Assembly: GCF_001625015.1 (NCBI RefSeq)
Contig: NZ_LVWJ02000014.1
Coordinates: 806,001-870,000, forward strand
Reading direction: 5' to 3'
Length of the DNA: 64,000 nucleotides
From: Lewinella sp. 4G2
GTDB taxonomy: Bacteria; Bacteroidota; Bacteroidia; Chitinophagales; Saprospiraceae
In this document: positions 52,109 to 60,513 of the stretch, piece after piece
Layout: each line of letters begins with the position of its first letter
Position numbering within the stretch: the stretch's first letter is position 1
Translations under genes and position numbers: made by a program
The notes under the pieces: generated by a model
Told to the model about the DNA's origin: nothing
Databases searched by the model: none
The model's input: the letters and a program-made list of their open reading frames with translations, nothing else

Positions 52109-53473
52109 CTATTCCAGAATGATTTTGCGGACGGTCGCTTCGGAGCCCTCCCCGATGCGGACGAGGTACAGGCCCCGGTGCAGGGTTTGGGTGTCGAAGT
52201 AAGCAATTGTCTGTCCGGACCGAATGGATTTTTCCGTGATGACCCGGCCACTACCGTCTAGTAAAGTGACGGAGTAATCCTGGCGTGCCAAACCCGGCAA
52301 TTGTACGGCGATTAGATCGGCGGCGGGGTTGGGAAAGACGTTCACGGATAGCAGATCGGTCACCGTTTCAGTAGCCGTCGTGCCGTTGAATACCGTTGTG
52401 GCCTCGGTCACACTAGTCACTTTACGGTTCTCCGAGACGCCGGCGAAAGTAGGGCCGACGGCGTAGGGGTAGGCGGAGACCCAATTCTCGTCCACCGTAG
52501 CAAAGTAAGCGTAAGTGCCCTCGGGGTATTCCGGAGTGACGCAGAAGCGACCATTGTGGCTGTCCAAAAAGTCTTCCGCGTTCGCGGCGGGGGGGACGAA
52601 AACGTAATCCTCACGGAAGTAACCGAGCGGGTAAGTCGCGCTCACCGGTGGCCCGTCGGCTACGTCGGTGCCATCGCCGTGGGTGGTCCGCTCGGTGATG
52701 TTCCGTAATTCGTAGCTGGATTTTATGCGGGTGATACCGCCGGTCCCATCCGCGTTTTTGAAGCCATAGGCACCATAGATTGGGAAACCGTCGTAGGCAA
52801 AACCAATGAGGGGCGCGTGCTCAGTACTATCAATGGCGTACAGTCCCTCGGCATCGTAAAGGTTACATACCGTGGAGGTTACTTCCAGATCCAATTTGAA
52901 CGCGGAAGGGTTCTGGTGGTGATGGTAGTTGCCCCGCGCCGGATGGCCCTTTGCGCAGTCGAACCCTTCCCGCTCTGCGGGGATGGCATCCCGATTCCAG
53001 GCCTGTTCGGCGCGCGGGCCACCGGGGCAGGCGGTCCGGCCGGGGCCACCGCAAAGGTCGTTGGTCGTGGTGTTCCAGGCTACCCCGTCCCGGTAGTCAA
53101 AAAGGGATACGCCGTTGATGAAGATGCCGATGTTGCCGCCGGTGGTGACGATCAGTGCACCGGTGTTGATGACCGGATTAAGCGGGATGCGGTAGATGGC
53201 CGCCTGGTCCTCCGCTTGCGACGGATTCCGATCCTGAAAGGGCCCGGTTGGGTAAGCCGGAATTCCAGCGGTAGAGACATAAACAAAATCATCGGAATAC
53301 TCTACCCGCTGGCAGTTGACGGGTAAGTTGTTTTCGATCAGCACGCCGCTCCCTTGAACGTAATAGGTGCCGGTTTCCGTAGTGTTCTGTAACCAGGAGG
53401 TGATGGCGGGAGAGAGCTGAGCACTGGCCGGTATGGACAAGAGCAGTGAAACGCAAAAGATAAAGTGGCGCAT
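52109..53473 (-). CDS. YHYH domain protein with T9SS sorting domain
   Basis: A 454-residue secreted protein. The signal peptide ends at IPASAQ. The YHYH domain (about 60-330) contains GNYHHHQNPSAFKLDL and IGFAYDGFPIYGAYGFKN, the two hallmarks of this family, and the chain ends in a type A sorting domain (VNVFPNPAADLIAVQL to RGLYLVRIGEG). The biochemical role of YHYH proteins is not established; the His clusters suggest metal binding. It lies immediately before the sulfatase and 134 bases after the diheme peroxidase, all on the same strand. Confidence 0.85.
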   Translation of the reverse strand: MRHFIFCVSLLLSIPASAQLSPAITSWLQNTTETGTYYVQGSGVLIENNLPVNCQRVEYSDDFVYVSTAGIPAYPTGPFQDRNPSQAEDQAAIYRIPLNPVINTGALIVTTGGNIGIFINGVSLFDYRDGVAWNTTTNDLCGGPGRTACPGGPRAEQAWNRDAIPAEREGFDCAKGHPARGNYHHHQNPSAFKLDLEVTSTVCNLYDAEGLYAIDSTEHAPLIGFAYDGFPIYGAYGFKNADGTGGITRIKSSYELRNITERTTHGDGTDVADGPPVSATYPLGYFREDYVFVPPAANAEDFLDSHNGRFCVTPEYPEGTYAYFATVDENWVSAYPYAVGPTFAGVSENRKVTSVTEATTVFNGTTATETVTDLLSVNVFPNPAADLIAVQLPGLARQDYSVTLLDGSGRVITEKSIRSGQTIAYFDTQTLHRGLYLVRIGEGSEATVRKIILE

Positions 53474-53606
53474 AATTTGTAGTTATTTTCCGCTTGCGGG
53501 TAGGTGGTACGTTGCGGAAGAGTTCTGATAAAGTCGAATACTTGGTGTGAAAGGGCGCTGAAAGAGGTGGTCAGGTTGGCCAGCATTCCGGCCCCAACCA
53601 CACGCC

Positions 53607-54584
53607 CTACCACGGTCGGTGCTCTTTGTTGAGCACAAATTCCCTGTCGTCCAGCGTCAGCAGGAAAGCGATCAGGTCAGACTGGTCGTTGGCGGAGAGT
53701 GGTATCGGATCTTCGCGGGTAGCGTAGTGCCGCAGCACCTGCCGCAACTTACGGAAGCGGCCGTCGTGCATATACGGATGCGTAAAACTGAGGTTCCGCA
53801 GGGAAGGCACCTTGAACCGCAAACTGTCCTCCGGCAAGTTCGTGATCATCATCCGCCCAAAATCGTTGAGCGTGGTATCCACCGCAAGGCCATTACGCTC
53901 GAAAGCATAATTGGTGAACAAAGGCTCGGTGTGGCAAGCATTGCAGTTGGCCTTAAAAAGTTGGTACCCCTTCAGTTCCTGATTCGTAAAGGAGTCTCGA
54001 CCAGCCTTGATCCGATCGTAGCGGGCACCGGCCGAGACCAAGGTAAGCTGAAACTGGGCCAGCGCCTTTAACAGATTTGGCCCCGTAACCCCCTCCTCCC
54101 CGAAAGCGCGCTGGAAGTCCGCCGCGTAACTCGAATCCCCCCGCAGCCGGGTGATCACTTCGTTGATGCTACTCCCCATTTCATCTTCGTGATGAATGGG
54201 CGCGAGCGGCTGCAACTCGATACTGTGGTGGGCCCCGTCGTGGTGAAAACTGGTGGTCCAGGCCAAGTTGAACAGCGCGGGGGCGTTGCGCAAACCAATG
54301 CGGTCGTCAATCCCGTGGCTCAGGTCATGGTCCGTATGCGCAAAGGCAGCGAAGGGAGAGTGGCAGGTGGCGCAGGCGATCGTCCCATCCGCGGAAAGGA
54401 TCTCATCGTAGAAGAGTCGTTTTCCCAACTCTACCCGGCCCTGACGCAAAGGGTTGGCGGCGAAGTCGTAGGCGGGTTCCGGAAAGTGAGCGGGACGCCA
54501 ATAATCACGCAAGCCAACCGGTCCGGTGGCGGTCGCTAATAGCACCAGCGCCAGCATCACGAAGAGGTAGCTTAATTGCTTCAC
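53607..54584 (-). CDS. Diheme cytochrome c peroxidase / MauG family protein
   Basis: A 325-residue exported protein with an N-terminal membrane or signal helix and two c-type heme motifs, CATCH at residues 71-75 and CNACH at 214-218. The layout (LGKRLFYDEILS, FSHGID-type region, NVPSLRNL-like VPSLRNLSFTHPYMHDGRF) is that of the CcpA/MauG family, which reduce peroxide or oxidise protein residues through high-valent heme. It overlaps the upstream MbnP-like gene by 4 bases, the same pairing as MbnH with MbnP, in which the diheme enzyme modifies a Trp of its partner. Action in the periplasm is expected. Confidence 0.92.
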   Translation of the reverse strand: MKQLSYLFVMLALVLLATATGPVGLRDYWRPAHFPEPAYDFAANPLRQGRVELGKRLFYDEILSADGTIACATCHSPFAAFAHTDHDLSHGIDDRIGLRNAPALFNLAWTTSFHHDGAHHSIELQPLAPIHHEDEMGSSINEVITRLRGDSSYAADFQRAFGEEGVTGPNLLKALAQFQLTLVSAGARYDRIKAGRDSFTNQELKGYQLFKANCNACHTEPLFTNYAFERNGLAVDTTLNDFGRMMITNLPEDSLRFKVPSLRNLSFTHPYMHDGRFRKLRQVLRHYATREDPIPLSANDQSDLIAFLLTLDDREFVLNKEHRPW

Positions 54585-55273
54585 CGGGATGCACGTTTTA
54601 TTGAGAAAGCACGCTGCAGCGAATCCGCAAATTCGAGGGCTTCAGCCGTGGGGCTCATAATGCGGTAATCGGTACTAAGATCACGGTTATGGATGATCTT
54701 ATCCAAGTCCAGCCGGACCGTTAGGAAAGACGAGCCGTCCGTACGGAGTACCACCCGCCGCGCGGTATTGAAGGGTGCCTGAAATCCACCAATATGAAAC
54801 TGGAAGCGGTGGCCCCGTGCCGGGCATTCCGCTGCGGTGCCTTCTAACTTAAAGTTGATATAGCCGCTCCGCCAGGTCCAATACATCCCCTTTGTCGGGT
54901 CGAGGTCGCCACCAAAAACCCCGGCTGCAGTCTTAGTGCTGTCGACGCCGATGGTGAATTGGAGGTCATCCCATTCTAGCTCCGGTGGGGTAGCTATTTC
55001 TAGGAGTTGGCTTTCGGGTATAGCGGCGTCGACCAAATGGTAGCTGTCCGGTTCGGTGTAAACCACCGTGCCACCATTGAGTAGTTGGACCCTCGTCACG
55101 TAATAGCGCAGGGTGTGGATCCCCAACTTTGTACCTGCGGCAGCGCCCTGATCTGCTGTAGTCAGATTAAGTGCCTCACCCTCCAGTACGGCCTCAAAAC
55201 TAATGACCGTTGATTGGCCGAAAGCGAACGGTCCGGCGAGTAGACACAAAACAAGAAGGACTTTAGTGGCCAT
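54581..55273 (-). CDS. MbnP-family protein
   Basis: A 230-residue exported protein with a signal peptide ending near PFAFGQ. It contains the family core LGIHTLRYYVTRVQLLNGG, then a DLDPTKGMYWTWRSGYINFKLEG-type segment (here residues near 125-145) with the Trp pair, and the GHRFQFHIGG strand with His residues. MbnP proteins bind copper and are partners of MauG-like diheme enzymes. Sequence near residue 45 (GAAAGT) is encoded by a dispersed GC repeat. It overlaps the Spy-like gene by 11 bases upstream and the peroxidase by 4 bases downstream, a tight operon. Confidence 0.88.
   Translation of the reverse strand: MATKVLLVLCLLAGPFAFGQSTVISFEAVLEGEALNLTTADQGAAAGTKLGIHTLRYYVTRVQLLNGGTVVYTEPDSYHLVDAAIPESQLLEIATPPELEWDDLQFTIGVDSTKTAAGVFGGDLDPTKGMYWTWRSGYINFKLEGTAAECPARGHRFQFHIGGFQAPFNTARRVVLRTDGSSFLTVRLDLDKIIHNRDLSTDYRIMSPTAEALEFADSLQRAFSIKRASR
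55131..55146 (-). repeat. Dispersed GC repeat, copy 12 (in MbnP gene)
   Basis: GCGCTGCCGCAGGTAC on the minus strand, one base off consensus, encoding Gly-Ala-Ala-Ala-Gly-Thr. Confidence 0.7.
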
Positions 55274-55721
55274 GCTTACCTCCTTTACGCCCCGGTGGGC
55301 CGGCGAGAATTCGGCGCAGGTTTTGGTCTACAAACTCCGGATAACGCGAGCGTTGGTCTTCCCCCAGCAGGCTCTTTACGTAGATGAGGTGAGCATAAGT
55401 CTTTTGGATTTTTTCTCGCTCGAGGCGGTCGATTGCAGATGGGATGGTTGGGTTTTGGGGTGCGGGCTCCGTTTTAAGTTGTTGAAACCAGTCGTGAAGC
55501 ACGTCCCGGTGCTGGCGGTTGATGTCCTCCATAGCCCGCTTGTGTTGGCGTTGGCTCTCGTGAAAGAACTCCTGCTGCTGCTCGGTCAGGTTCAGGATAT
55601 TTTTGGCTCGCGGGCCCGAATGCCCACCGTGATGTGGCCCCCTGAAGAGTAGGAAAGCAAGGCCAATATTAGCCAGGAGCAGCAACAAACTGGCTACTTG
55701 GTATACGCGTAATTTGTCCAT
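55263..55721 (-). CDS. Spy/CpxP-like periplasmic protein (heavy-metal sensor type)
   Basis: A 152-residue protein with one N-terminal membrane helix (about 8-27) followed by His-rich GPHHGGHSG, then a helical region with the LTxxQ-like motif NLTEQQQEFFHESQ and a His-containing coiled coil (QRQHKRAMEDINRQHRDVLHDW). It ends in Gly/Lys/His-rich HGH. This is the fold of Spy/CpxP and of CnrX-type metal sensors that control ECF sigma factors. Its position 1 base after a probable anti-sigma gene supports a role in metal or envelope-stress sensing; the metal is not known. Confidence 0.8.
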   Translation of the reverse strand: MDKLRVYQVASLLLLLANIGLAFLLFRGPHHGGHSGPRAKNILNLTEQQQEFFHESQRQHKRAMEDINRQHRDVLHDWFQQLKTEPAPQNPTIPSAIDRLEREKIQKTYAHLIYVKSLLGEDQRSRYPEFVDQNLRRILAGPPGRKGGKHGH

Positions 55722-55722
55722 A

Positions 55723-55998
55723 TCAATCTTCGAATTCGTAGTTGTTCAGTAGCGACCACTCTTCGGCGGCACCAGCCTCCGTGAGTGATGTTTGGTAGCT
55801 GATCAGAGCCGTGACGTTGAGACTCAAAATGAGTACTGCCGCCGCGGCTAGGGCCCGCCATTCAGGGGGGGTGAAGGTGCGCGTGCGGGCCAGGCCGGTC
55901 ATAATTCTGGGAAGGAGGTGCTCCGGTGCTTTGGCCCGAGGTAGCGCTCCAAGCCGTTCAATCTCCCGATCCAAATCTGGTAATTCTGCCATGATCAT
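55723..55998 (-). CDS. Probable anti-sigma factor, small membrane protein
   Basis: A 91-residue protein with a charged N-terminal half (LPDLDREIERLGALPRAKAPEHLLPRIM), one membrane helix (about 46-66) and a short acidic tail. It is not a recognised family by sequence alone. It overlaps the ECF sigma gene by 4 bases (ATGA) and precedes the Spy-like gene, exactly where a single-pass anti-sigma factor would be expected. A second ATG 6 bases downstream is possible, but the overlap favours 55998. Confidence 0.65.
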   Translation of the reverse strand: MIMAELPDLDREIERLGALPRAKAPEHLLPRIMTGLARTRTFTPPEWRALAAAAVLILSLNVTALISYQTSLTEAGAAEEWSLLNNYEFED

Positions 55999-56555
55999 TT
56001 TTTGCGGTTGGGGTAGGTAGATTCGAGGTTGACCCTGAGTTGTTTTTTGCTGCGCATTAGTAAGCCTTCGATGGATTTGAGACTGACCTCCATGATGTCC
56101 GCCACTTGCTGCCGGGGTAGTTCTTCGACGAAACTGAGTACGAAGGCCGTCTTCTGGCGGTCGGGCAAGCCGTAGATCGCCGCGAATAAAGCCCGGTTGC
56201 GCTCCCGGTCTTCAAGTAAACTGCCGGGATGGTCAAAGTCTACCGGAGAGGTTTTCCGCTCCCGTAGGCTCAGCAGGCTTCTGCGCTGGCGTTTTTTCAG
56301 TGCCGTCAGGGAGGTATTGACGGTGATTCGGTACAACCAGGTGGTAAACTGGCTTTCCCGTTTGAAGCTGGCGGCGTTCCGCCAGACCTTCGTGAATACA
56401 TCCTGCGTCACCTCCTCCGCGTCCGCCGTTCTTTGCAGGTAGGTCAGCGCCGTATTGTACACCCTATCCGCATGGCGGGTGTAAAGCGCGCGCAGGGCTT
56501 CCACCCGGCCTGCGGCTACGTCATCGATCAGATCTGCGTCCGCCGCTTGGGGCAT
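55995..56555 (-). CDS. ECF-type RNA polymerase sigma-70 factor
   Basis: A 186-residue sigma factor with region 2 (residues about 20-85: YTRHADRVYNTALTYLQRTADAEEVTQDVFTKVWRNAASF, TWLYRITVN) and region 4 (about 125-175: LPDRQKTAFVLSFVEELPRQQVADIMEVSLKSIEGLLMRSKKQL), with no region 1 or 3. It is first in the minus-strand block that continues through the anti-sigma, Spy-like, MbnP and diheme peroxidase genes, so it most likely controls that block. Its target promoter is not identifiable from a single copy. Confidence 0.93.
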   Translation of the reverse strand: MPQAADADLIDDVAAGRVEALRALYTRHADRVYNTALTYLQRTADAEEVTQDVFTKVWRNAASFKRESQFTTWLYRITVNTSLTALKKRQRRSLLSLRERKTSPVDFDHPGSLLEDRERNRALFAAIYGLPDRQKTAFVLSFVEELPRQQVADIMEVSLKSIEGLLMRSKKQLRVNLESTYPNRKK

Positions 56556-56649
56556 GGAGGGAATTCGCTTTTGTGGGTTAGACGGAGATGGACAGCGAAA
56601 TCCTTCGCGAGAGTCCAGCTTTTTAGCTTTGGCTAATAGTGGTATGTGG

Positions 56650-56665
56650 GCGCTGCCGCAGGTGC
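56650..56665 (+). repeat. Dispersed GC repeat, copy 13
   Basis: GCGCTGCCGCAGGTGC in the divergent gap between the sigma factor and AraC genes, followed by tagcaaattgggaaggg, a good extended right flank. Confidence 0.85.
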
Positions 56666-56802
56666 TAGCAAATTGGGAAGGGGACCAACCGGCACACCTG
56701 CCGTCACAATCTATCTACAATAGCCACCCTAAACAAACGTACCGGAACTACGGCTGACGTTTTTGGACTATTTCCTGCTGATGCCACCTTTACCTTGTGG
56801 CC

Positions 56803-57666
56803 ATGGTCATCATCCCCCAACGCTTATTCAGTGATGAGAACGTCCGCGTCTTTGCCCGCGACGGGCAGAATGCCATCTTGCAGAAACGTTTGCGCAAGGA
56901 CCTCATTCGCCGGGAGGCTTATGTGGCAAGCCACGCCATCAGCATGGTACTCAGCGGGGAGCAGACCATTGAAACCTACGAAGGCAATGGCTGTACCATC
57001 CGGGAGGGGGAAATGATCCTCATCCCCCGTGGTGTCTATTACGTGACCGACATCCAGGTTAGTGACGACGCTTTTGAGAGTATCCTCTTCTACTTTGATG
57101 ACGACACTGTCCGCCAATTCACCGCAGGGTTGGCCGTAACGGTGGCTGATCGGCTGAGGGCACCCGAATACCTGCACCTTCCGCAGCCAACGCTGGTGCG
57201 CAGTTTCGTAGCTGCCCTTACGGCTACTTATAGTAACGCTAAAATGAGTCCGGAACTGCTCCGGCTAAAGACCCTCGAATTGCTGCATTTAAGTGCCCCC
57301 GCGTTCCCGCAGCAGACGTTCGCCAACTTCCTGTTTCGATTGACGATCCCCGCCAAACGAAACATCCGGCCCTTCATGGAGGAGAACGCCACTAAACCAT
57401 TATCGGTGGCGGATTACGCCTACCTCACCGGTCGGAGCCTCTCCACCTTCCGTCGGGATTTTAAAGACCAGTTCGGTACCACCCCACAACGATGGATCAA
57501 GGACCGCCGGATCAAGCACGCCGTCAGCTTGCTGGAACACCAGGACCTCCACGTTACCGACCTGGCCGACGCGGCGGGCTACCAGAACGTATCCTATTTC
57601 ATCCGGGAGTTCCGCTCCACGACGGGGCTAACCCCGAAACAATTTATGCTGCAACGTAAGGGCTAG
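56803..57666 (+). CDS. AraC family transcriptional regulator
   Basis: A 287-residue regulator with a cupin-like N-terminal sensor domain (about 20-110, including VLSGEQTIETYEGNGCTIREGEMILIPRG) and a C-terminal pair of helix-turn-helix motifs (about 190-285: PLSVADYAYLTGRSLSTFRRDFKDQFGTTPQRWI and LHVTDLADAAGYQNVSYFIREFRSTTGLTPKQFM). The effector is unknown. The ATG at 56803 is preferred to a GTG at 56797. A TACCTTG element ends 5 bases before this ATG, so the mRNA may be nearly leaderless. Confidence 0.9.
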   Translation: MVIIPQRLFSDENVRVFARDGQNAILQKRLRKDLIRREAYVASHAISMVLSGEQTIETYEGNGCTIREGEMILIPRGVYYVTDIQVSDDAFESILFYFDDDTVRQFTAGLAVTVADRLRAPEYLHLPQPTLVRSFVAALTATYSNAKMSPELLRLKTLELLHLSAPAFPQQTFANFLFRLTIPAKRNIRPFMEENATKPLSVADYAYLTGRSLSTFRRDFKDQFGTTPQRWIKDRRIKHAVSLLEHQDLHVTDLADAAGYQNVSYFIREFRSTTGLTPKQFMLQRKG

Positions 57667-57756
57667 CCAAGAGGCCATCCTTCCAACAGCTGTCTGCTCG
57701 CCCGACAGCAAGCGGATACCAAAAGCAAATAATTAACCCAACTCAACGATTAGACA

Positions 57757-58626
57757 ATGAAAACTTCCTTCATCGGCCTCGGCATCATGGGTAGCCGCAT
57801 GGCTGCCAATCTCCTGGCCAATAACTTCCCCATCACCGTTTGGAACCGGACTGCGTCAGCCTCCGCTGCACTAAAAGAGAAAGGTGCCACCGTTGCGGAT
57901 TCGCTGGAAGCAGCCGTGCAGGACGCCGACGTGGTATTCAGCATGCTCTCCAAGCCCGAGGCCGTCGCGGATTGCTTTTTTGGGGAAGCCGGCGCACTGT
58001 CCCAAATGAAAAAGGATGCTCTCTGGGTAGATTGTAGCACTAACAACCCCGCCTTCACCCGCCAGGCTGCCGAGGAGGCAAGCAGCCACGGCGTGCGATT
58101 TTTTGAAGCACCGGTAGCTGGCTCCAAGCCGCAGGCGGAAGGTGCCCTGCTGGCGTTCTTCGTAGGTGCCATGGAAGCAGATATTCAACCCATCAAACCC
58201 ATGCTGGAAGCAATGGGCCAAAAGATCGTCCCCTTCGGTAAGGTGGGTCAGGGCAGTGCCTACAAGATGTTGGTGAACATCATGCTGGCCCAATCCATGC
58301 TCGTATTCTCCGAAGCCGTCCTCCTCGGTGAAAAGCTGGGTATTGATCGTGAGCTGCTACTGAACGTCGTGCCGGATCTGCCCGTGATTGCGCCCTTCAC
58401 CAAGTTCAAGACTGATATGATTCGGAAGGATGATTACCCCGTCAACTTCCCGCTGGAGCTGATGCATAAGGACCTCCACTTAGCAGCCCTCTCCGCTTAT
58501 GAAGTTGGCCAACCACTCATTCTGGCGAATGCGACCAAAGAGGTGTACGCTGGCGCATTGCGTGCCGGAATGGGGCGGGAGGATTTTGCTGCGGTGCACC
58601 GGTTTTTGGAAGGTGAGCGTGATTAG
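57757..58626 (+). CDS. NAD(P)-dependent beta-hydroxyacid dehydrogenase
   Basis: A 289-residue enzyme of the 3-hydroxyisobutyrate dehydrogenase / GLYR1 family. The N-terminal dinucleotide motif is SFIGLGIMGSRMAANLLANN, followed by the substrate-binding region WVDCSTNNPAF and FFEAPVAGSKPQAEGALL. The catalytic Lys lies in GQGSAYKMLVNIMLA, near residue 172, and the C-terminal helical domain contains FPLELMHKDLHLA. The branch resembles succinic-semialdehyde/glyoxylate reductases; the physiological substrate is not determined. Confidence 0.92.
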   Translation: MKTSFIGLGIMGSRMAANLLANNFPITVWNRTASASAALKEKGATVADSLEAAVQDADVVFSMLSKPEAVADCFFGEAGALSQMKKDALWVDCSTNNPAFTRQAAEEASSHGVRFFEAPVAGSKPQAEGALLAFFVGAMEADIQPIKPMLEAMGQKIVPFGKVGQGSAYKMLVNIMLAQSMLVFSEAVLLGEKLGIDRELLLNVVPDLPVIAPFTKFKTDMIRKDDYPVNFPLELMHKDLHLAALSAYEVGQPLILANATKEVYAGALRAGMGREDFAAVHRFLEGERD

Positions 58627-58638
58627 GTTTTGGTTTTT

Positions 58639-59020
58639 GCGCTGCGCGCTGTTTTCGCAAAGGGGATAAAGGAGTTAAAGACGGAAGAGAAGATGTTGTA
58701 GCAAGCCCTTCTTACCCTTCTCTAGCGCCTTAAACTTCTCAGCAAAACCTGTTCCGCAAGGCAGTTTGGGTAGGTGCGCTACGCGCTTATTTCGCAAAGA
58801 AGATAAGGATGATTAAGACGAAAGAGAAGCTGTTGTAGCGTGCGCTTCTCAGTCTTCTCTACCGCCCTAAACATCTTTGCGAAACCAGTTCGCGAATTGG
58901 CACAATTAGTGCGCTGCGCGCTTATTTCGCAAAGGAGATAAGGATGATTAAGACGAAAGAGAAGTTGTTGTAGCGTGCGCTTCTCAGTCTTCTCTACCGC
59001 CCTAAACTTCTTTGCGAAAC
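58639..59020. repeat. Tandem 136-bp hairpin repeat, three copies
   Basis: Units begin at 58639, 58775 and 58911, an exact 136-base period. Each has a conserved 110-nt core starting gcgct(g/a)cgcgct; the third lacks the spacer. Copies 2 and 3 differ at about four core positions, while copy 1 is more diverged. Within each core, two 39-nt arms (58926-58964 and 58980-59018 in copy 3) form an imperfect hairpin, best at the ends (TTCGCAAAG with CTTTGCGAA) and near the loop. Confidence 0.85.
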
Positions 59021-59078
59021 AAATTACCGAAGGCAAATCCCAGGTAACTACTTCAACTTATCCGCTTAAATACAAAAC

Positions 59079-59103
59079 GCCCCCTCCCAAACAGGAAGGG
59101 GGC
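59079..59103 (-). terminator. recA terminator
   Basis: On the minus strand a GC-rich stem (plus 59097-59103 with 59079-59085, extended by two more pairs past a one-base bulge) is followed by GTTTTGTATTT. It lies about 54 bases after the recA stop. Confidence 0.75.
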
Positions 59104-59156
59104 ATTAGTCATGTATTCAGCATCTTCTGGAGCGTTGAGTTCTACTCCAGGTTACT

Positions 59157-60239
59157 TTACACCGCAGCGTCAGCAGCTTTGCCTTTGCCGTTCTTGGCGG
59201 CTTCCAGTTCGGCTTCTTCCTCTTCGGTGATGCCCATGAGGCGGTTCTTGATCTTGGTTTCGATCTCATCGGCTACCTCGGGGTTGTCCTGCATGAAGAT
59301 TTTGGCGGCTTCGCGGCCCTGGGCAATCTTAGCGTCGCCATAGCCATACCAGGCGCCGGACTTGCTCACGATATCCTGGTCCACACCAAGGTCGACGATC
59401 TCGCCTACTTTGGAAATGCCTTCGCCGTACATGATGTCGAACTCAGCGATCCGGAAGGGGGGCGCCAGTTTGTTCTTGGCCACCTTCACTTTCACGTGGT
59501 TACCAATGACGGCACCCTGCTTGTCCTTGATCGCAGCACCGGAGCGGCGGATGTCGATCCGCATGGAAGCGTAGAATTTGAGGGCGTTACCACCGGTGGT
59601 CGTTTCGGGGTTACCGAACATGACACCGATCTTTTCGCGCAGCTGGTTGATGAAGATGCAACAGCATCCCGTCTTACCGATCGTACCGGTCAGTTTACGC
59701 ATGGCCTGGCTCATCAGACGCGCCTGGAGGCCCATCTTGGAGTCACCCATTTCACCTTCGATCTCCGCGCGGGGTACGAGGGCGGCTACGGAGTCAACGA
59801 CAAGGATGTCGACGGCGCCGGAGCGGATAAGGTTTTCAGCAATCTCGAGCGCTTGCTCACCGTTGTCCGGCTGGGAGATCAGGAGGTTGTCGGTATCTAC
59901 TCCCAGGTTCTGGGCGTAGAAACGGTCGAAGGCGTGCTCCGCATCAACGATGGCGGCGATGCCACCGCGCTTCTGGCATTCGGCGATGGCATGGATCGCC
60001 AATGTCGTCTTACCCGAAGATTCAGGGCCGTAGATCTCGATGATCCGGCCCTTGGGGAAACCACCGATGCCAAGCGCGACATCGAGGCCGAGGGATCCCG
60101 TTGGGATAGCCTCAATGTTTGCCGCCTCGCTTTCGCCAAGGCGCATGATGGTACCTTTTCCGTAAGCCTTGTCGAGACGATCAATCGTCATCTGAAGTGC
60201 TTTAAGCTTAGCGGCGGTTTCTTTATTCTTATCTGCCAT
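59157..60239 (-). CDS. recA: Recombinase RecA
   Basis: A 360-residue ATP-dependent recombinase that pairs single-stranded DNA with homologous duplex and activates the SOS response. Visible are the Walker A motif [10 protein letters not shown] near residue 70, the DAEHAFD segment, [15 protein letters not shown], Walker [25 protein letters not shown], and the DNA-binding loop 2 region [29 protein letters not shown]. An acidic C-terminal tail ([13 protein letters not shown]) is typical. The ATG at 60239 is preceded by a clear Bacteroidota promoter. It is a single-gene unit between two large adhesin-type and repeat regions. Confidence 0.97.
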   Translation of the reverse strand: MADKNKETAAKLKALQMTIDRLDKAYGKGTIMRLGESEAANIEAIPTGSLGLDVALGIGGFPKGRIIEIYGPESSGKTTLAIHAIAECQKRGGIAAIVDAEHAFDRFYAQNLGVDTDNLLISQPDNGEQALEIAENLIRSGAVDILVVDSVAALVPRAEIEGEMGDSKMGLQARLMSQAMRKLTGTIGKTGCCCIFINQLREKIGVMFGNPETTTGGNALKFYASMRIDIRRSGAAIKDKQGAVIGNHVKVKVAKNKLAPPFRIAEFDIMYGEGISKVGEIVDLGVDQDIVSKSGAWYGYGDAKIAQGREAAKIFMQDNPEVADEIETKIKNRLMGITEEEEAELEAAKNGKGKAADAAV

Positions 60240-60275
60240 AATACTGCTGTTAAAAGAACTTGTTTTGTTAGGCTA

Positions 60276-60306
60276 CAAATATAAACACAAATCAAACAAT
60301 GCACAA
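60276..60306 (-). promoter_or_regulatory. recA promoter (TTG-N20-TATATTTG)
   Basis: On the minus strand a TTG (plus 60304-60306) is followed 20 bases later by TATATTTG (plus 60276-60283), matching the Bacteroidota consensus. It predicts a leader of about 30 bases. No LexA-like site is evident. Confidence 0.7.
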
Positions 60307-60460
60307 CAGTATTCGAAAATAATGGCAAATAAATTCCCTATTTAGGTGTAAAAACCTAAAGTGTAACTTTTAAGATTACGAAAAATGTTTGAAAAGTCAG
60401 CTTTTGGTGCTAGAATTGGTCCTCAACAAGGACGATCCGTCCCGCGTCACCAATTTTTTG

Positions 60461-60476
60461 GCACCCGCGGCAGCGC
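60461..60476 (-). repeat. Dispersed GC repeat, copy 14
   Basis: GCGCTGCCGCGGGTGC on the minus strand in the recA-adhesin gap, followed there by caaaaaattggtgacg, which keeps the AATTGG right flank. Confidence 0.85.
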
Positions 60477-60513
60477 CCTCTGAAGGTCAGCAGCAGAAAT
60501 GAGACTCTATAGA

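Larger units (their letters stand above)
58627..59156. other. Intergenic stretch dominated by tandem hairpin repeats
   Basis: About 530 bases between the dehydrogenase and recA. It holds three tandem copies of a 136-bp hairpin unit and the recA terminator. A minus-strand frame across the repeats (58779-59036) is a by-product of the repetition and is not called as a gene. Confidence 0.75.

Noticed and set aside
58639-59020. CRISPR array
   Set aside because: Only three units of 136 bases with a 110-nt repeated core and no short unique spacers; no cas gene nearby.
58779-59036. 85-residue frame containing a repeated peptide
   Set aside because: The repetition is that of the 136-bp DNA repeat; the DNA is hairpin-structured and the frame is not preserved in the first copy.
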